Assembly: GCA_002296965.1 (NCBI GenBank)
Contig: DBIW01000028.1
Location: 6,085-40,712 of the forward strand
Source: Treponema sp. UBA792
GTDB lineage: Bacteria > Spirochaetota > Spirochaetia > Treponematales > Treponemataceae
Reading direction: 5' to 3'
Length of the DNA stretch: 34,628 nucleotides
Below are positions 25,201 through 33,718 of the stretch, piece by piece (within the stretch, counting starts at the first letter, position 1; every line of letters begins with the position of its first letter). The notes below the pieces were generated by a model that worked only from the letters and a program-made list of their open reading frames with translations, was not told the origin of the DNA and searched no databases. A program made the position numbers and the translations under genes.

Positions 25201-26435
25201 TCAGGCTTTATGCTACTGAGGGAACGGCAAAGACTATCCGTGACTTCGGGATGGAGGTCGAGGTTGTCAACAAAATTCATGAGAATCCGGACGACAATCT
25301 GCTGACGATGCTTGATTCCGGAAAAATAGACTATGTGATTTCCACATCGGCAAAAGGCCGGGATCCGCGCGCCGATTCGGTGAAGATGCGCCGTCATGCC
25401 GTTGAGCGTGATATTCCGTGCCTCACTTCCATTGATACGGCGAATGCAATTGCCAACAGTCTTGCAAGCCATTACAGCGCCGAAAATGTGGAGCTTGTGA
25501 ACATAAATGCCTTGCGTGAGTCAAAACAGAAGCTCCATTTCTACAAGATGGAATGTACCGGAAACGATTTTATCCTTATAAATACGCAGAATCAGCCGGT
25601 GAACAATCCTGGCGGACTTGCGGTGCGGCTGTGCAACCGGAGAAACGGTATCGGTGCGGATTCGCTTGTTCTTGTGGAGCAAAGTTCCGTGGCGGATGCG
25701 GCGATGCGTTTCTTCAATCAGGACGGCTCAGAAGGAAAGATGGCCGGAAACGCAATCCGTGCGGTGGCAAAATATCTGTACGACAATAATGTGAACGGAA
25801 TTGCGGAACGCCGCTCAAAAATCACGGATCCAACCGCCGAAATCACCATAGAGACAAAGAGCGGAATAAAAAAGCTGACGGTCTATAAGCTGAACGGAAA
25901 AGTTTCTTCCGTTACGGTTGATATGGGAAGGCCTGAATTCTCACCCGAATCTCTGCCCACAACGCTGGAGCCTGTCGGTGTTTCGGTTGCGGCAGGCGGC
26001 AGTTCGGAAAAAGCCGTAATCGGTGTGCCTCTTACAGTCGGCGGAATAAACTACGACGTTAACTGCCTTTCTGTCGGAACTCCGCATTGCGTCGTTTTCT
26101 GCGGCTTTGTGGATAAAGTCGAGGTCGAGCGGATCGGCCCGATGTTCGAGAACAATCCTGTTTTCCCGAACAGGACGAACACGGAATTTGTGCGCGTCGT
26201 CGGACCGAACGAACTCAAGATGAGAACCTGGGAACGCGGAAACGGCGAGACTCCGGCCTGCGGAACAGGAGCTTGTGCGGCGGCTGTCGCGGCTGTTCTT
26301 AAGGGAGACTGCCCGATGAATGAGAACATCACCGTAAAAGTCCGCGGAGGAAGTCTGATTGTCAAATACACCGGAGAAACCGTCTATCTTACCGGCGGCG
26401 CCGACCTTCTTTACGAGGGCGACATCGAAATCTGA
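22203..26435 (+). CDS. carB: Fusion of carbamoyl-phosphate synthase large chain and diaminopimelate epimerase-like domain
   Basis: This is one uninterrupted 1410-residue reading frame. Residues 1 to about 1090 are CarB: two ATP-grasp halves (N-terminal [21 protein letters not shown], repeated as [20 protein letters not shown] near 590) and the MGS allosteric domain with [12 protein letters not shown] and ATEGTAKTI. It makes carbamoyl phosphate for arginine and pyrimidines together with CarA, which is not nearby. From residue 1110 ([11 protein letters not shown]) to the end is a full-length DapF-like domain (meso-diaminopimelate/lysine pathway). Its second catalytic Cys is kept (Cys 1353 in [11 protein letters not shown]). 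The first is Ala 1181, in MAGNAIRA where MCGNxIRC is expected, so epimerase activity is uncertain. There is no internal ATG at the domain junction. AGGAG precedes the start; the ECF gene follows 15 nt after the stop. Confidence 0.9.
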   Translation: [1410 protein letters not shown]

Positions 26436-26450
26436 TTGCAGGGGAATTTT

Positions 26451-27056
26451 ATGCAGGACAATCTTAATCTGAACAGAAAAATCGCGCTTACCGGAGCGAT
26501 GAGCGCGCTTGTCGTTGTGCTGGGAATCACAAGGCTTGGTCTTATTCCCATCGGTGCTACGGCTTCGATAACCATTCTCCAGATTCCGGTTATTCTTGTC
26601 GTGATGCTTGCGGGGCTGCCCGAAGGTCTTGTTGTAGGAGCGGTGTTCGGAATTCTGTCTCTCGTGCAGGCGGCGATGAGCCCCAGCGGAATTCTTGATC
26701 CTCTTTTTGTGAATCCGCTCTGTTCCGTGCTTCCAAGGATGTTGCTTGCGGCTGTCGCCTGGTGTATATGGAAAATTCTTCATCTGATTCCGAAAATTCC
26801 TGATTCGATTTCTGCCGGAATCACCGGATTTGTTGCGACTGTCGCGCATACTTTTCTTGTAATCGGCTGCATTTATATTTTCAAAGGTGCCGCCGTAAGG
26901 GAAGCGATGGGCGGAATGGGATATTTTGCCGTGATTGCGGCCCTGATGTTCAATGCGGTGCTTGAGGCCTCCGCTTCCACGGTAATATGCGTGGCGGTTT
27001 ATCTGGGACTTTTTATCGCAAAAAACAGAAAACCGAAGCTGTCGGAAGAGGAATAG
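26451..27056 (+). CDS. ECF transporter S component
   Basis: This is the membrane substrate-binding subunit of an energy-coupling-factor vitamin importer. The 201-residue protein has about six hydrophobic segments. The first part shows the S-component pattern, with GAMSALVVVLGITR, ITILQIPVILVVMLAGLPEGLVVGAVFGILSLVQA and a Pro-rich FVNPLCSVLPRM loop. The vitamin cannot be read from sequence. The EcfA/EcfT energising module is absent here and is presumably shared and encoded elsewhere. The ATG at 26451 follows GGGGA; the in-frame TTG at 26436 would overlap the carB-dapF stop region. trkA starts 7 nt after the stop, so it sits inside the long operon. Confidence 0.8.
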   Translation: MQDNLNLNRKIALTGAMSALVVVLGITRLGLIPIGATASITILQIPVILVVMLAGLPEGLVVGAVFGILSLVQAAMSPSGILDPLFVNPLCSVLPRMLLAAVAWCIWKILHLIPKIPDSISAGITGFVATVAHTFLVIGCIYIFKGAAVREAMGGMGYFAVIAALMFNAVLEASASTVICVAVYLGLFIAKNRKPKLSEEE

Positions 27057-27063
27057 GCGTTCT

Positions 27064-28509
27064 ATGAGGATTGTGATTGTCGGAGCCGGATTTACCGGTA
27101 TTCAGCTTGCAAAAATGCTGATAAACGAGAGGAATCAGGTTGCGCTGGTGGATAACGGCGAGGATACCGTCCGCCATGCGTCGAATCAGCTTGACTGTAC
27201 GGTTGTCTGCGCTGACGGAAACAATCTTGAGACGCTTGAGGAAGTGGGAATTGCAAAGGCGGATGCTCTTGTCTGCGTGACTGATTCCGACGAGGTGAAC
27301 ATGATAACGTGTTCCCTTGTTGATGCGGTCTATCCGGAAATTCTGAAGATAGCGCGCGTCAGAAATTATGCCTATTATGTGAACACCGCTACCGCCGAAA
27401 AAAAACACGCTGACCGCTTTTCCGGAAAGCATCAGCCTCTCTACGGAATAAATTTTATGATTCATCCGGATGTCGAGGCTGCGGATGCGATTGTGCAGGC
27501 GGTGGAGAACGGTGCCGTCGGAAACGTTCTTACATTCGACAATTCGGATCTGGAGATTGCGCGCATAACGGTTGCCGCAAAAAGCCGTTTTGACGGAATC
27601 ACCCTGCATGAGGCAAGAAATATTTCTCCCCTGAAATTTATTGTCGCATATATCGAGAAGGACGGAAAGACATCTCTTCCGAGCGGAAATTCCGTGGTGA
27701 CGGCCAGATGTACAATCGGTGTTCTGATTTCAAAGAAGGATGTTCCGCAGATGCTGGAGCTTTGCGGTTCGGTTCAGAAGGAACTGAAAAAAATCGCGCT
27801 TGTCGGAGCGGGAAGAATCGGTTCCATCGTGGCGGAAAAACTTATCCGTCCGCAGAAATCCGGAACGCTCACCAAATTCCTCTCTTCATTTACCGCAAGG
27901 CGTTCACAGAATTATGTGATAATCGACAGCGATGAATCGCTTGCAAAGAACGCGTCCGAAAAATTCCCGGATGCGAAGGTGTTCTATGCGGATGCGACCG
28001 ACGAGAATTTCCTGCGCGAGGAGGGAATCACCTCGTTTGACCTTGCAATCTGCGCGACGCACAATCACGAGATGAATATGGTGCTTGCCGCGTATCTTGA
28101 GTCGCTCGGCGTAAAGCAGACCGTAAGTCTTGTGGCAAGTTCCGCGTTCGCGTCGATTGCGCAGAAACTTGGAGTTGATGTTCCTGTTCCGCTGCGTGAT
28201 GTTGTAGTCGATTCCATAATGAGCCACTTGCGCGGAAAGGCCGTAAAGGAGATTCATACCGTAACGAACGGCGACCTTGAGATAATTGAGTGCGTGATAG
28301 GTTCGGATTCGGCGGTGAACGGAAAGACGCTCAAGGAAATTGCTGATCCCGGACTTTTTCTTGTGCTTCTGAACAAGCGTGCCGGACTTGATGAATATCT
28401 TATTCCCGACGGAAACACAAAGCTTTTTGTCGGTGACCATGTGGTGCTGATTTCTGATTCCGGGAACAGCAAGAAAATTCTTTCGGCCTTTGCCGGAAAC
28501 GGAGAATGA
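27064..28509 (+). CDS. trkA: Potassium uptake regulatory subunit TrkA
   Basis: This cytoplasmic NAD(H)-binding subunit gates the TrkH potassium channel. The 481 residues contain two tandem RCK units, the full-length form. The first Rossmann motif is IVIVGAGFTGIQLA at residues 3-16, and the second is KIALVGAGRIGSIVAEKL at about 242-259, each followed by an RCK_C domain; the last one ends at VGDHVVLI. The gene is followed directly by trkH, with overlapping or adjoining reading frames, as expected for subunits made together. Confidence 0.93.
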   Translation: MRIVIVGAGFTGIQLAKMLINERNQVALVDNGEDTVRHASNQLDCTVVCADGNNLETLEEVGIAKADALVCVTDSDEVNMITCSLVDAVYPEILKIARVRNYAYYVNTATAEKKHADRFSGKHQPLYGINFMIHPDVEAADAIVQAVENGAVGNVLTFDNSDLEIARITVAAKSRFDGITLHEARNISPLKFIVAYIEKDGKTSLPSGNSVVTARCTIGVLISKKDVPQMLELCGSVQKELKKIALVGAGRIGSIVAEKLIRPQKSGTLTKFLSSFTARRSQNYVIIDSDESLAKNASEKFPDAKVFYADATDENFLREEGITSFDLAICATHNHEMNMVLAAYLESLGVKQTVSLVASSAFASIAQKLGVDVPVPLRDVVVDSIMSHLRGKAVKEIHTVTNGDLEIIECVIGSDSAVNGKTLKEIADPGLFLVLLNKRAGLDEYLIPDGNTKLFVGDHVVLISDSGNSKKILSAFAGNGE

Positions 28510-28510
28510 G

Positions 28511-29956
28511 TTGTTCGCGCTGAATTTTATCAGAATCATAACTGTTCTGACAGGAATTGTCGGAGCGACTTTTATTGTTCCCGTATCGTTCGGAATTTTT
28601 TACGGCGAGATGCGTTCCGTGGTTTCATTTCTTGTTCCGATGGCTGTAAGCCTGATTGCGCTTGCCGCCGTGAACGTTCCGTTGCGCAGGCAGAAAATTA
28701 CGCTGAACATAAGGCAGACATTTGTGGTTGTTGCCGGAGCCTGGGTTTTTACAAGTGTTTTCGGGGCGCTTCCGTTGTGGCTGAGCGGTTCATTCCCGTC
28801 GTTTACAGACGCGCTTTTTGAAAGTGTCAGCGGCTTTACGACGACAGGAGCGACCGTTTCCGGGAATGTGGAGATTCTTCCTGTCTCGGTGAATGTTTGG
28901 CGGTGCCAGACTCATTGGCTCGGCGGAATGGGAATCGTGACGCTTACAGTCGCGCTTCTGCCGCTGCTCGGTGTGGGCGGATTCCAGCTTATAAAGGCGG
29001 AGACCACGGGGCCGGAAAAAGGAAAGGTGACCGCCCGGATTGCGACTACCGCAAAAATCCTGTGGATAATCTACAGCGTCATGACGGCCGTTCAGACGGT
29101 TCTGCTTATGCTTGCCGGAATGAATTTTTCTGACGCACTTGCACATTCTTTCGCTACGCTTGGAACCGGCGGATTCTCCACCCGGAACGCAAGCATCGGT
29201 TCGTACAATTCAACCGCCGCCGATGTGATTTGTGCGGTATTCATGTTTCTGTCCGGAATAAATTTCAGTCTTTTCTATTATATCATTGTCAGAAAATTTT
29301 CCGAAGTCCGCATGAATTCAGAGCTTAAGGCTTATGCCGGAATAATCGCAGCCTCTTCCGTTGCTGCCGCCGCCTGTCTTGTAAAATTCTATGGCGGTTT
29401 TCTGAACGCGCTGCGGTTCTCCTTTTTTCAGGTTGTGACCATAATCACCACAACAGGATTTTCCACCGCCGATTACACCGCGTGGCCTTCTTCCGCGCAG
29501 TTCTGGATTTTTCTCATGTTTTTTATCGGGGGCTGCTCAGGTTCTACGGCCGGAGGAATAAAGGTTGTGCGGTGGGTCGTGCTTTTCAAGCAGATCGGCT
29601 GCGAGACAAAACGGATGCTGCATCCTCACGGAATTTTTTCAATCAGACTGAACGGACGGCCCGGCAGCAAGGACACGGTTTTTACAGTCGCGGCGTTTAT
29701 GGTTGTCTATTTTGTTCTGGTCATGATTACGTCGTTTGCCGGATGCGCGGCCGGACTTGATATGTTCACCGCGTTTACAGCCTCTCTTTCCATGGTCGGA
29801 AATGTCGGTCCCGCTTTCGGCGACCTTGGTCCGGCTTTTAACTGGGGCTTTCTGCCTTCCGCGCTAAAATGGTGGTACTGTTTTGCGATGCTTGCCGGAA
29901 GGCTTGAGCTTTACACGATGATAATTTTTTTCCTTCCGTCATATTGGCGGAAATGA
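28511..29956 (+). CDS. trkH: Potassium uptake channel subunit TrkH
   Basis: This is an inner-membrane potassium channel/transporter of 481 residues, with multiple hydrophobic segments. The four pore loops of the Trk/Ktr/HKT superfamily are visible, each with its selectivity Gly: SGFTTTGATV, ATLGTGGFSTRN, TITTTGFSTADY and SMVGNVGPAFG. No ATG lies near the 5' end in frame. TTG 28511 is preceded by GGAG at 28500-28503 with 7-nt spacing and begins 1 nt after the trkA stop, so I prefer it. TTG 28490 is the alternative and would overlap trkA by 20 nt. Confidence 0.9.
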   Translation: MFALNFIRIITVLTGIVGATFIVPVSFGIFYGEMRSVVSFLVPMAVSLIALAAVNVPLRRQKITLNIRQTFVVVAGAWVFTSVFGALPLWLSGSFPSFTDALFESVSGFTTTGATVSGNVEILPVSVNVWRCQTHWLGGMGIVTLTVALLPLLGVGGFQLIKAETTGPEKGKVTARIATTAKILWIIYSVMTAVQTVLLMLAGMNFSDALAHSFATLGTGGFSTRNASIGSYNSTAADVICAVFMFLSGINFSLFYYIIVRKFSEVRMNSELKAYAGIIAASSVAAAACLVKFYGGFLNALRFSFFQVVTIITTTGFSTADYTAWPSSAQFWIFLMFFIGGCSGSTAGGIKVVRWVVLFKQIGCETKRMLHPHGIFSIRLNGRPGSKDTVFTVAAFMVVYFVLVMITSFAGCAAGLDMFTAFTASLSMVGNVGPAFGDLGPAFNWGFLPSALKWWYCFAMLAGRLELYTMIIFFLPSYWRK

Positions 29957-29974
29957 TTTTCTATTGGAGCAGTT

Positions 29975-31147
29975 ATGACAGAACTACTTACTCCGCAGGA
30001 CATTGCGGAAAATATCACGAAAATTCTTTCCCGCAATCCTTTCTGGCAGGGCAAGTCGCTTAATGTGTATTTTATTGCGAACAGGACGGCCGGATGCTTT
30101 ACGCAGAAGAAGAAGTCGGCGGCATACAAGAAGCTTCTTGCCGCGGCCGGAAATGACTGTTCCGGAAAGCCTGAGGTGACATCTTCCGTAAGGAGCGTGG
30201 TCTACTGCACCGAATATCCGCGTCATGCCAAGGAGCTTGCCGACGGAGTTCTTGCCGAGGTTATCGCATCGGACGGAAATCCGGACAATACGGCGCATAT
30301 TCTTGTTACCGCCGGAGGGGACGGAACTTCGCTCGAAATTCAGACCGCGCTGTTCAATGCGGCTGCAAGTTCCGGAATAAAGCGTGATGCGGTCATGAAC
30401 AGAATAACTGTAATCAGACTGCCGCTTGGAACAGGAAATGACGGAACTGACGGACATTCGCTCGAAGAGACGCTGAGGCTTCTTTCCGGTCCGGTCCGCC
30501 ATGAGAATGCGCGTGCCGTAAAGGTTTATTGTCAGGGCGATGAGGACGGTTCCGCCGATTCGTTTGAGGACAAAAATCCTTCCGATTACAATGACGGAAA
30601 TTTTCCCGCGCCGTGGTATGCGTTCAATATCGCGAGCATAGGTCTTGATGCCTATGTGACGTATATGACCAATAAGATGAAGAGCAAAATGCCGGGAAAT
30701 TCATATCATCTATGCGTGTCGCTGAGCGCGCTTGTTTACGACAAGGCGTTTCCGCCCGGAACTGCGGAGATAGAATTCTTTGACGGAGACGGAAATCTGA
30801 TGGAACGCAAGGTGACGCAGATTGAGCTTGTCGCAGTTGGAATTTCCGGGCACAGAACCTACGGCGGCGGACATAAAATTCTTCCTACGGACGAGAATGT
30901 CTGTCTTGTTCCGAAGCTTCCTCTGCCGGCGCTGATTGCCAAAAACGGAAAATTCCTTGACGGATCATTTGTCGGAACAGATCTGGCGTCGCTTCATTCA
31001 GCGGAAAAAATCAGGGTGAACTATGACCGCCCCGCGCTGGTGCAGTTTGACGGAGAGGCTGTTCTTGTCGGAAAAAAGGGATTTCCGGTGGTGTTCGAGC
31101 TGACTGAGCCGTGCATAAGAATTCTGAGGCCGTGCGATGGAAATTAA
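29975..31147 (+). CDS. Diacylglycerol/lipid kinase family protein
   Basis: This is a probable ATP-dependent lipid kinase of the DAGK_cat family. The 390-residue protein shows the family's nucleotide motif GGDGTSLEIQTAL at about 114-126 and the second glycine motif LPLGTGNDGTDG at about 149-160. The late FDGEAVL element is at about 357-363. VYFIANRTAGCF at the start fits the first strand of the fold. Most bacterial members have about 300 residues, so the N-terminus and an Asp-rich insert near 190-205 (DEDGSADSFEDKNPSDYND) are longer than usual. The lipid substrate is unknown. GGAG precedes the ATG. It overlaps the pseudouridine synthase gene by 11 bp. Confidence 0.8.
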   Translation: MTELLTPQDIAENITKILSRNPFWQGKSLNVYFIANRTAGCFTQKKKSAAYKKLLAAAGNDCSGKPEVTSSVRSVVYCTEYPRHAKELADGVLAEVIASDGNPDNTAHILVTAGGDGTSLEIQTALFNAAASSGIKRDAVMNRITVIRLPLGTGNDGTDGHSLEETLRLLSGPVRHENARAVKVYCQGDEDGSADSFEDKNPSDYNDGNFPAPWYAFNIASIGLDAYVTYMTNKMKSKMPGNSYHLCVSLSALVYDKAFPPGTAEIEFFDGDGNLMERKVTQIELVAVGISGHRTYGGGHKILPTDENVCLVPKLPLPALIAKNGKFLDGSFVGTDLASLHSAEKIRVNYDRPALVQFDGEAVLVGKKGFPVVFELTEPCIRILRPCDGN

Positions 31148-31865
31148 GCGGAGCGATTTGGAGATTGACGCCGACTATGGCAAGGTGAAAATCCTTTATC
31201 AGGACAGTTCTGTTATTGTGATTTTCAAGCCGTCCGGACTTCTTTCTGTTCCGGCTCCGGGAGGAAAGGGGCGCAGCGCGCAGTCCGTCCTAGACTCAAT
31301 CATGCGCAAGACCGGACGCTTCTCCTCCTCGTTCAGACCCGCCGCAGTCCACCGCCTTGACCGCGACACTTCCGGTGTGATGATGTTCGCGCTGACAAAA
31401 TCCGTGCAGCAGAAAATAATGGACAACTGGCAGTCCGTTGTGACAAGAAGGCTGTATCATGCTGTTGCGGAGAATCCGCGGCATGGCCGGAAAATTCCCC
31501 TGGAAGGAAGAATCGACGCGCCTCTTGCGTACAATGCGTATCATGTAGCATACGTTCCGAGAAATGACGGCAGGAACGGAAAGCATATAGAACTTGTGAA
31601 TGCCGTTACGAACTACAGAATTCTGAAGGAAGGAAAAAAATTCACACTTTTTGAACTTGACCTGGAGACCGGGCGGAAGAACCAGATAAGGGCGCATCTT
31701 TCCTCGCTTGGCTATCCGATTTCCGGAGATACGAATTACCGTGCCGCGACAGACAGATTCGGGCGGCTCGCCCTGAACGCCTGCCTGCTGGAGTTTGTCC
31801 ATCCGGAGACGGGACGCAGGCTTGAATTTGCCGTTCCCGAACCCGTCTCCTGGCGGAAAATCTGA
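31137..31865 (+). CDS. RluA-family pseudouridine synthase
   Basis: It converts specific uridines in rRNA or tRNA to pseudouridine. The 242-residue protein has the catalytic motif AVHRLDRDTSGVMMFALT with the presumed active Asp at residue 75, and the later family motifs LELDLETGRKNQIRAHLSSLGYPISGDTNY. There is no N-terminal S4 domain, as in RluA/RluC-like short forms, and the exact target cannot be assigned. It overlaps the lipid kinase gene and is the last gene of the plus-strand run. Its stop codon abuts the stop of the convergent ettA gene with no space for a terminator. Confidence 0.9.
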   Translation: MEIKRSDLEIDADYGKVKILYQDSSVIVIFKPSGLLSVPAPGGKGRSAQSVLDSIMRKTGRFSSSFRPAAVHRLDRDTSGVMMFALTKSVQQKIMDNWQSVVTRRLYHAVAENPRHGRKIPLEGRIDAPLAYNAYHVAYVPRNDGRNGKHIELVNAVTNYRILKEGKKFTLFELDLETGRKNQIRAHLSSLGYPISGDTNYRAATDRFGRLALNACLLEFVHPETGRRLEFAVPEPVSWRKI

Positions 31866-33584
31866 CTACCGCGTCATTTTTCTGTATACAGTCCTTTTCG
31901 GAACTCCGGCTTCCTCTCCGAACTGAACCTTCTTCCATTCGGCGTACTCGCTCCAGTTTCCCTCAAAGAATCGGACTTCTGAATTGTTCTCGAAGGCAAG
32001 GATATGCGTGCAGATGCGGTCAAGAAACCAGCGGTCATGGCTTACGACCAGCGCGCAGCCGGCAAAATCCTCAAGGGCTTCCTCAAGCGCGCGTACAGTC
32101 TGAACATCAAGGTCATTTGTGGGCTCGTCAAGCATAAGGACATTTCCGCTTTCTTTCAGCATCATTCCTAGGTTCAGCCTGTTTTTCTCTCCGCCAGAAA
32201 GGACACCGACTTTCTTGTTCTGATCCGGTCCTGAAAAATTGAACCAGGAGCAGTATGCGTGCGCATTAACCTCGCGGACACCGCCTTCAAGCGCGCGGCC
32301 CTTCTCATCCGTTGCGCCGAGCTTCACAAGGTCTGAGCCGCCCGAAAGTGTTTCGTAGACGGTCTTGTTGTCGTCAAGCGCGGAACGCAGCTGGTCGACG
32401 TAGACAAGTTTTACCGTGGAGCCGATTTTTATCTCACCGGAATCCGGTTTTTCCTCTCCGGCAATCAGCTTGAAAAGCGTTGTCTTTCCGGCTCCGTTCG
32501 GACCGACAATTCCTACGACAGCTCCAGCCGGAATGTGGAAATTCAGGTTCTCAAAGAGCAGCTTGTCTCCATAGGATTTTGTCAGATTCTCCGCGTCAAT
32601 CACCTGGTTTCCGAGGCGCGGTCCTGCCGGAATGGAAATCTGCGTGTCCTTGAGCTGCCGCTTCGACTCCTGCGCCATCAGCTCATTGTAGCGGGTGATG
32701 TGCTCCTTGTGCTTTGCCTGCCGGCCTTTCGCGCTTGTGTGAATCCATTCAAGCTCGCGCTGAATCTCCTTCTGCCGCTGGCTTTCGCCCTTTGCCTCAA
32801 GCGCAAGCCTCTGGTTTTTCTGCTCAAGCCAGGACGAGTAGTTCCCCTTGAACGGATAGCCTTCTCCGCGGTCAAGCTCAAGAATCCATCCGGCAACGTC
32901 ATCAAGAAAGTAACGGTCGTGGGTTACGGCGATTACGGTTCCCGGATATGCGTGCAGATGGTTTTCCAGCCAGGCGACAGTCTCCGCGTCAAGATGGTTT
33001 GTAGGCTCGTCAAGCAGGAGAATGTCCGGTTTCTGCAGAAGAAGCCTGCACAGGGCGACGCGTCTGCGTTCACCTCCCGAAAGCACATCCACCACCTGAT
33101 CCGCCGGCGGACAGCGTAGCGCGTCCATCGCAAGCTCCAGGTTCGCATCAAGATTCCATGCGTCGGCGGCATCGAGTTTCTCCTGAATTTCGGCCTGACG
33201 CGCGCAGAGCTTGTCAAAATCGGCATCCGGCTCTCCGAACGCCTCGTTCACTTTGTCAAATTCCTCAAGAAGATCCGTTATCGGTTTTACGCCTTCCTTT
33301 ACAATTTCCAGAACGGTTTTTCCCGGCTCAAGCTCAGGCTCCTGCTCAAGATAACCGATTGTATAGCCCGGCGCGAGCGACGTTTCTCCGGTAAAATCCG
33401 TGTCCTTTCCTGCAAGAATTTTGAACAGGCTTGATTTTCCTGAACCGTTGGGACCGATGACGCCGATTTTCGCGCCGTAATAATAGGAAATGCTGATGTT
33501 CTTAAGCACGACTTTTGTTCCGTAAGCGCGCGACACATCATTCATTGTGTAGATTATTTTTTTGTCGTCAAAAGTTTTAGCCAT
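31866..33584 (-). CDS. ettA: Energy-dependent translational throttle protein EttA (ABC-F)
   Basis: This ribosome-associated ABC-F ATPase gates early elongation according to the energy state. The 572-residue protein is slightly longer than E. coli EttA (555). It has two ABC cassettes, with Walker A GPNGSGKSS and GPNGAGKTT, signatures LSGGERRR and LSGGEKNR, and Walker B LLLDEPTNHLD and LMLDEPTNDLD. Between them is the EttA-type P-site tRNA interaction segment, EWIHTSAKGRQAKHKEH. The arm insertion in the first cassette (about 95-140) also fits EttA. There is no transmembrane domain. The ATG has no Shine-Dalgarno sequence and is preceded after 6 nt by a TAAACT box, but no good -35 box is seen. 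Confidence 0.93.
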   Translation of the reverse strand: MAKTFDDKKIIYTMNDVSRAYGTKVVLKNISISYYYGAKIGVIGPNGSGKSSLFKILAGKDTDFTGETSLAPGYTIGYLEQEPELEPGKTVLEIVKEGVKPITDLLEEFDKVNEAFGEPDADFDKLCARQAEIQEKLDAADAWNLDANLELAMDALRCPPADQVVDVLSGGERRRVALCRLLLQKPDILLLDEPTNHLDAETVAWLENHLHAYPGTVIAVTHDRYFLDDVAGWILELDRGEGYPFKGNYSSWLEQKNQRLALEAKGESQRQKEIQRELEWIHTSAKGRQAKHKEHITRYNELMAQESKRQLKDTQISIPAGPRLGNQVIDAENLTKSYGDKLLFENLNFHIPAGAVVGIVGPNGAGKTTLFKLIAGEEKPDSGEIKIGSTVKLVYVDQLRSALDDNKTVYETLSGGSDLVKLGATDEKGRALEGGVREVNAHAYCSWFNFSGPDQNKKVGVLSGGEKNRLNLGMMLKESGNVLMLDEPTNDLDVQTVRALEEALEDFAGCALVVSHDRWFLDRICTHILAFENNSEVRFFEGNWSEYAEWKKVQFGEEAGVPKRTVYRKMTR

Positions 33585-33668
33585 GCGGAGAGTTTAACAT
33601 AAAAACATCCGACAATCTACAACCGCCTGACAAAGATTTGCGCCTGAAAATTCCGCCTCCGGCTGTTA

Positions 33669-33697
33669 TTGAAACACAATGCGCTGACTGATAGAAT
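33669..33697 (+). promoter_or_regulatory. Promoter of the NYN-domain gene (TTGAAA-17-TAGAAT)
   Basis: TTGAAA at 33669-33674 and TAGAAT at 33692-33697 are 17 nt apart. The transcript should begin near 33704, just before an AAGGAA site at 33705-33710 and the ATG at 33719, so this is a short conventional leader. Confidence 0.6.
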
Positions 33698-33718
33698 GAA
33701 CTCCAAGGAATTTTATAT

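Noticed and set aside
25941..26849. 302-codon antisense ORF across the dapF/ECF junction
   Set aside because: Low-complexity, Arg/His/Asn-rich translation with no motif, opposite two recognised genes.
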